Of a stretch of 64,000 bases of DNA, positions 62,019 to 64,000 are shown piece by piece. Source of the stretch: GCA-2698665 sp047611265 (GTDB lineage: Bacteria; Pseudomonadota; Gammaproteobacteria; GCA-002705445; GCA-002716945). Every line of letters starts with the position of its first letter. The first letter of the stretch is position 1. The stretch spans positions 62,001-126,000 of the forward strand of contig JBLFWM010000001.1 in assembly GCA_047611265.1 (NCBI GenBank), given 5' to 3'. The notes under the pieces were generated by a model. That model was not told where the DNA came from and did not search any database. It worked only from the letters and a program-made list of their open reading frames with translations. The position numbers and the translations under genes are program-made.

Positions 62019-62969
62019 TTATTTTGATAACCAGTCTAAATAAGACTTAACACCTTCTTCTAGATTAATAAAATTATCAGAATACCCCTTGGTCTTTATT
62101 TTTGACATATCAGCCTCAGTAAATGCTTGGTACTGGTTTTCTAAATTATCTGGAAAACTTATGTAATTTATAGATCCTTTTTTATAGTAATCTAAAACAC
62201 AATTTGCTATATCATTAAATGTTCTACTTTTCCCTGTTCCAACATTATATATTCCAGATACTCCTGGATTTATTTTAAACCAATTATTTACCTTTACTGT
62301 ATCATCTACATGTATAAAATCTCTTCTTTGCTCTCCATCCTTATATCCATGGCTACCTTTAAAAAGATTAATACTGCCTGATTTATTCATCTGAGTGAAA
62401 AAGTGATATATAACGCTAAACATCCCTTCTTTGTGAAATTCTCTTGGTCCAAATACATTAAAGTACCTTAATCCTACAACTTGCGAAGTAATTTTTTCTC
62501 TATGAGCACGGTAGTACTGATCAAATAATAATTTAGATTCAGCATAATGATTAAGAAATGATTCATGCTCAGGTTCTTCTATAAATAGTTTAGTTTCTCC
62601 ATAGACTGACGCAGAGGACGCATAAATTAATGAAATTTTATTATTAGCAGAATATTTTAAGATATCTTTTGAATACTTAAGATTTGTTGACATTATGTAG
62701 TCTCTATCAGGCTCTGTAGTTTTCGAACATGCTCCTAAGTGAAATATATTGCTGATCTTGCCTTTATACTTTGATGAATTATTGTTTATATCATTAATAA
62801 ACGTATTTTTATCTATACAGTCAATGTACTTTAAATCATCAAGATTTTTAAATTTTTTAAGATAAGTGTCCATTTCTTCTACAATTAAGATTTCTTCATC
62901 TTGATTATTGTTTAAAAAATTGACTAGATTGCTGCCAATAAAGCCAGCTCCACCAGTAATTACTAACAT
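62019..62969 (-). CDS. hldD: ADP-L-glycero-D-manno-heptose 6-epimerase HldD
   Basis: Final step in ADP-heptose synthesis. The 316-residue Rossmann protein has MLVITGGAGFIGSNLVNFLNN, IFHLGACSKTTEPDRDYIM, YASSASVYGE, HYAESKLLFDQYYR (catalytic Tyr and Lys), LRYFNVFGPREFHKEGMFSVIYHF (family-specific) and RRDFIHVDD. First gene of an hldD-waaF unit, divergent from purE. Confidence 0.96.
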   Translation of the reverse strand: MLVITGGAGFIGSNLVNFLNNNQDEEILIVEEMDTYLKKFKNLDDLKYIDCIDKNTFINDINNNSSKYKGKISNIFHLGACSKTTEPDRDYIMSTNLKYSKDILKYSANNKISLIYASSASVYGETKLFIEEPEHESFLNHYAESKLLFDQYYRAHREKITSQVVGLRYFNVFGPREFHKEGMFSVIYHFFTQMNKSGSINLFKGSHGYKDGEQRRDFIHVDDTVKVNNWFKINPGVSGIYNVGTGKSRTFNDIANCVLDYYKKGSINYISFPDNLENQYQAFTEADMSKIKTKGYSDNFINLEEGVKSYLDWLSK

Positions 62970-63048
62970 ATTGATTTATTCCATTTAATTAGACTAAGTA
63001 AGATTATATAAAACAAATCATAATTTGACTAATAAAAGATAATAAGTA

Positions 63049-63078
63049 TTGTTAAGGTACAATTGATACTGATACAAT
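63049..63078 (+). promoter_or_regulatory. Predicted purE promoter
   Basis: TTGTTA (63049-63054), 18-bp spacer, TACAAT (63073-63078). The purE ATG is at 63085, about where transcription would start, and no ribosome binding site precedes it. A leaderless mRNA is therefore possible. Confidence 0.6.
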
Positions 63079-63084
63079 CTGTTT

Positions 63085-63582
63085 ATGAAGAAATCTGAGA
63101 TATTAGTAGCTATAATCATGGGATCTAAATCAGATTGGCCTACCATGAAAAATACAGCTCTCATGTTTGATAAATTAAAAATTAAATATGAGGTTAAGGT
63201 GGTTTCAGCGCATAGAACGCCAGACCTTCTTTATGACTTTGTGTCATCTGCAGACTCAAAAGGAATTGAAATAATTATTGCAGGTGCAGGTGGATCTGCA
63301 CATTTACCAGGAATGGCTGCTTCAAAAACACACCTACCTGTTATTGGTGTACCAATTAAGTCCAAAAGCCTAGATGGATTAGACTCTTTATTATCAATTG
63401 TACAGATGCCAAAAGGTATTCCCGTTGCCACAGTAGCTATTGGGAAAAGTGGTGCAATTAACTCTGCGTTACTAGCCGCAAGTATCTTAAGTTCTAAGTA
63501 TCCAAAAATAAAGGATGCTCTGATTAAATTTAGAAAGAAGCAAACGGTTGATGTTTTAAAGAATGGAGACCCTAGAAAATAA
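63085..63582 (+). CDS. purE: N5-carboxyaminoimidazole ribonucleotide mutase PurE
   Basis: Moves the carboxyl group of N5-CAIR to C4 in purine synthesis. The 165 residues include VAIIMGSKSDWPTMKNTALM, VVSAHRTPDLLYDF (catalytic His), IIIAGAGGSAHLPGMAAS, PVIGVPIKSKSLDGLDSLLSIVQMPKGIPVATVAIG. It is followed after 1 bp by purK, its usual partner. Confidence 0.97.
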   Translation: MKKSEILVAIIMGSKSDWPTMKNTALMFDKLKIKYEVKVVSAHRTPDLLYDFVSSADSKGIEIIIAGAGGSAHLPGMAASKTHLPVIGVPIKSKSLDGLDSLLSIVQMPKGIPVATVAIGKSGAINSALLAASILSSKYPKIKDALIKFRKKQTVDVLKNGDPRK

Positions 63583-63583
63583 A

Positions 63584-64000
63584 ATGCGCATTGGAATTCT
63601 TGGTGGCGGACAGTTAGCAATGATGATGATTCAAATGTCTGCAAAACATAATATTGACTTCATAGTTGTGGACCCAAGTGATAATCCACCAGCATCAAAA
63701 TATGCTCAATGTATTAAATCTGACTATAATGATAAAGACTCTCTAGATCGTTTGATTAATGAATGTGATATTGTGACCATAGATTTTGAAAATGTACCAT
63801 CGGAAGCATTAAAATATTTAGAAAATAAAATTTCTGTATACCCAAGCTCGTATGCGGTAGAAATTTGCCAAGATAGACTTAAAGAAAAAAAAATATTTAA
63901 TAAACATAATATTCCAACAACTGAATTTCATACTGTTAATTCCATAAGCGATCTTTCTCTAGCCATTAGTATCCTTGGAACTGACTCAATTCTAAAATCA
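63584..64000 (+). CDS. purK: N5-carboxyaminoimidazole ribonucleotide synthase PurK, 3' part beyond the window
   Basis: ATP-grasp enzyme that carboxylates AIR. I read the ATG at 63584; the frame is open to the window edge (139 codons). The start MRIGILGGGQLAMMMIQ is typical. It continues with FIVVDPSDNPPASKYA, DIVTIDFENVPSEAL and YPSSYAVEICQDRLKEK, also family-like. The ATP-grasp core lies outside the window. Confidence 0.94.
   Translation, partial: MRIGILGGGQLAMMMIQMSAKHNIDFIVVDPSDNPPASKYAQCIKSDYNDKDSLDRLINECDIVTIDFENVPSEALKYLENKISVYPSSYAVEICQDRLKEKKIFNKHNIPTTEFHTVNSISDLSLAISILGTDSILKS

Noticed and set aside
1..64000. Insertion sequences, prophage, integrase or attachment sites
   Set aside because: I found no transposase or integrase motifs, no long terminal inverted repeats and no disrupted genes.

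Overview
The window looks like the chromosome of an AT-rich, tightly packed Gram-negative methylotroph, most likely a gammaproteobacterium with a streamlined marine or host-associated lifestyle. This rests on the low GC of most genes, very short or overlapping gene junctions, lipopolysaccharide core genes (hldD, waaF-like), a class A RNase P RNA, and a near-complete tetrahydromethanopterin (H4MPT)/methylofuran formaldehyde oxidation pathway. I saw no insertion sequences, phage genes, CRISPR arrays or rRNA operons. The taxonomic placement is inference.

Layout. 1-5618 (minus): a rearranged division/cell-wall cluster, mraZ - J-domain protein - rsmH - ftsL-like - ftsZ - ftsI - murE (cut by the window edge). 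5804-6141: rnpB. 6180-7947: a methyltransferase and dusA. 8004-22071: cofactor and C1 genes. The plus-strand run is mobA, a flavoprotein, a DUF6513 pterin-binding protein, a DUF447 protein and mfnB. The minus-strand runs are an ATP-grasp ligase, an mfnF-like gene and pabB, then mptG - mtdB - ATP-grasp - mch - RimK-like - CitG-like - fae. 22155-26754: fhcBADC, the formyltransferase/hydrolase complex.

26759-36571 (minus) is the most distinctive part. It holds an XylM/AlkB-type di-iron membrane monooxygenase with an altered His box, a tiny three-cysteine ferredoxin, a GST-fold protein, a 2Fe-2S/FAD/NAD reductase, a 90-residue membrane protein and a FadL/OmpP1 outer-membrane channel. These are followed by a periplasmic methanethiol oxidase (MtoX/SBP56), a SCO1-MauG fusion and a TlpA-like thioredoxin. 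The genes are visibly richer in GC than their surroundings, and RNA hairpins lie between consecutive genes. I propose that the block takes up and oxidatively demethylates a small methylated compound, with dimethyl sulfide as leading candidate. Formaldehyde would go to Fae/H4MPT and methanethiol to MtoX.

36846-46666: SCO1, pterin carbinolamine dehydratase, an NAD-linked Mo/W formate dehydrogenase (NuoE-NuoF fusion plus catalytic subunit), a TPR/O-GlcNAc-transferase-like protein, folP, a periplasmic metallo-beta-lactamase-fold enzyme and fdhD. Carbon flow would be formaldehyde -> (Fae) methylene-H4MPT -> (MtdB) methenyl -> (Mch) formyl -> (Fhc) formate -> (FDH) CO2 + NADH. MobA and FdhD serve the FDH cofactor. 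PabB, MptG, the carbinolamine dehydratase, the flavoprotein and the Mfn-type enzymes make the pterin and furan cofactors.

46669-64000: mixed housekeeping and envelope genes. These are a FAH-family hydrolase, heptosyltransferases, a Nudix hydrolase, tRNA-Glu next to gltX, a TldD/TldE-type pair, an ArsS-like radical SAM gene with two arsenosugar-cluster-type sugar enzymes and a DUF4399 protein, further LPS glycosyltransferases, UDP-glucuronate decarboxylase, hldD, and purE-purK (cut by the window edge). The only stretch above 300 bp without a protein gene is 5619-6179, which holds rnpB.
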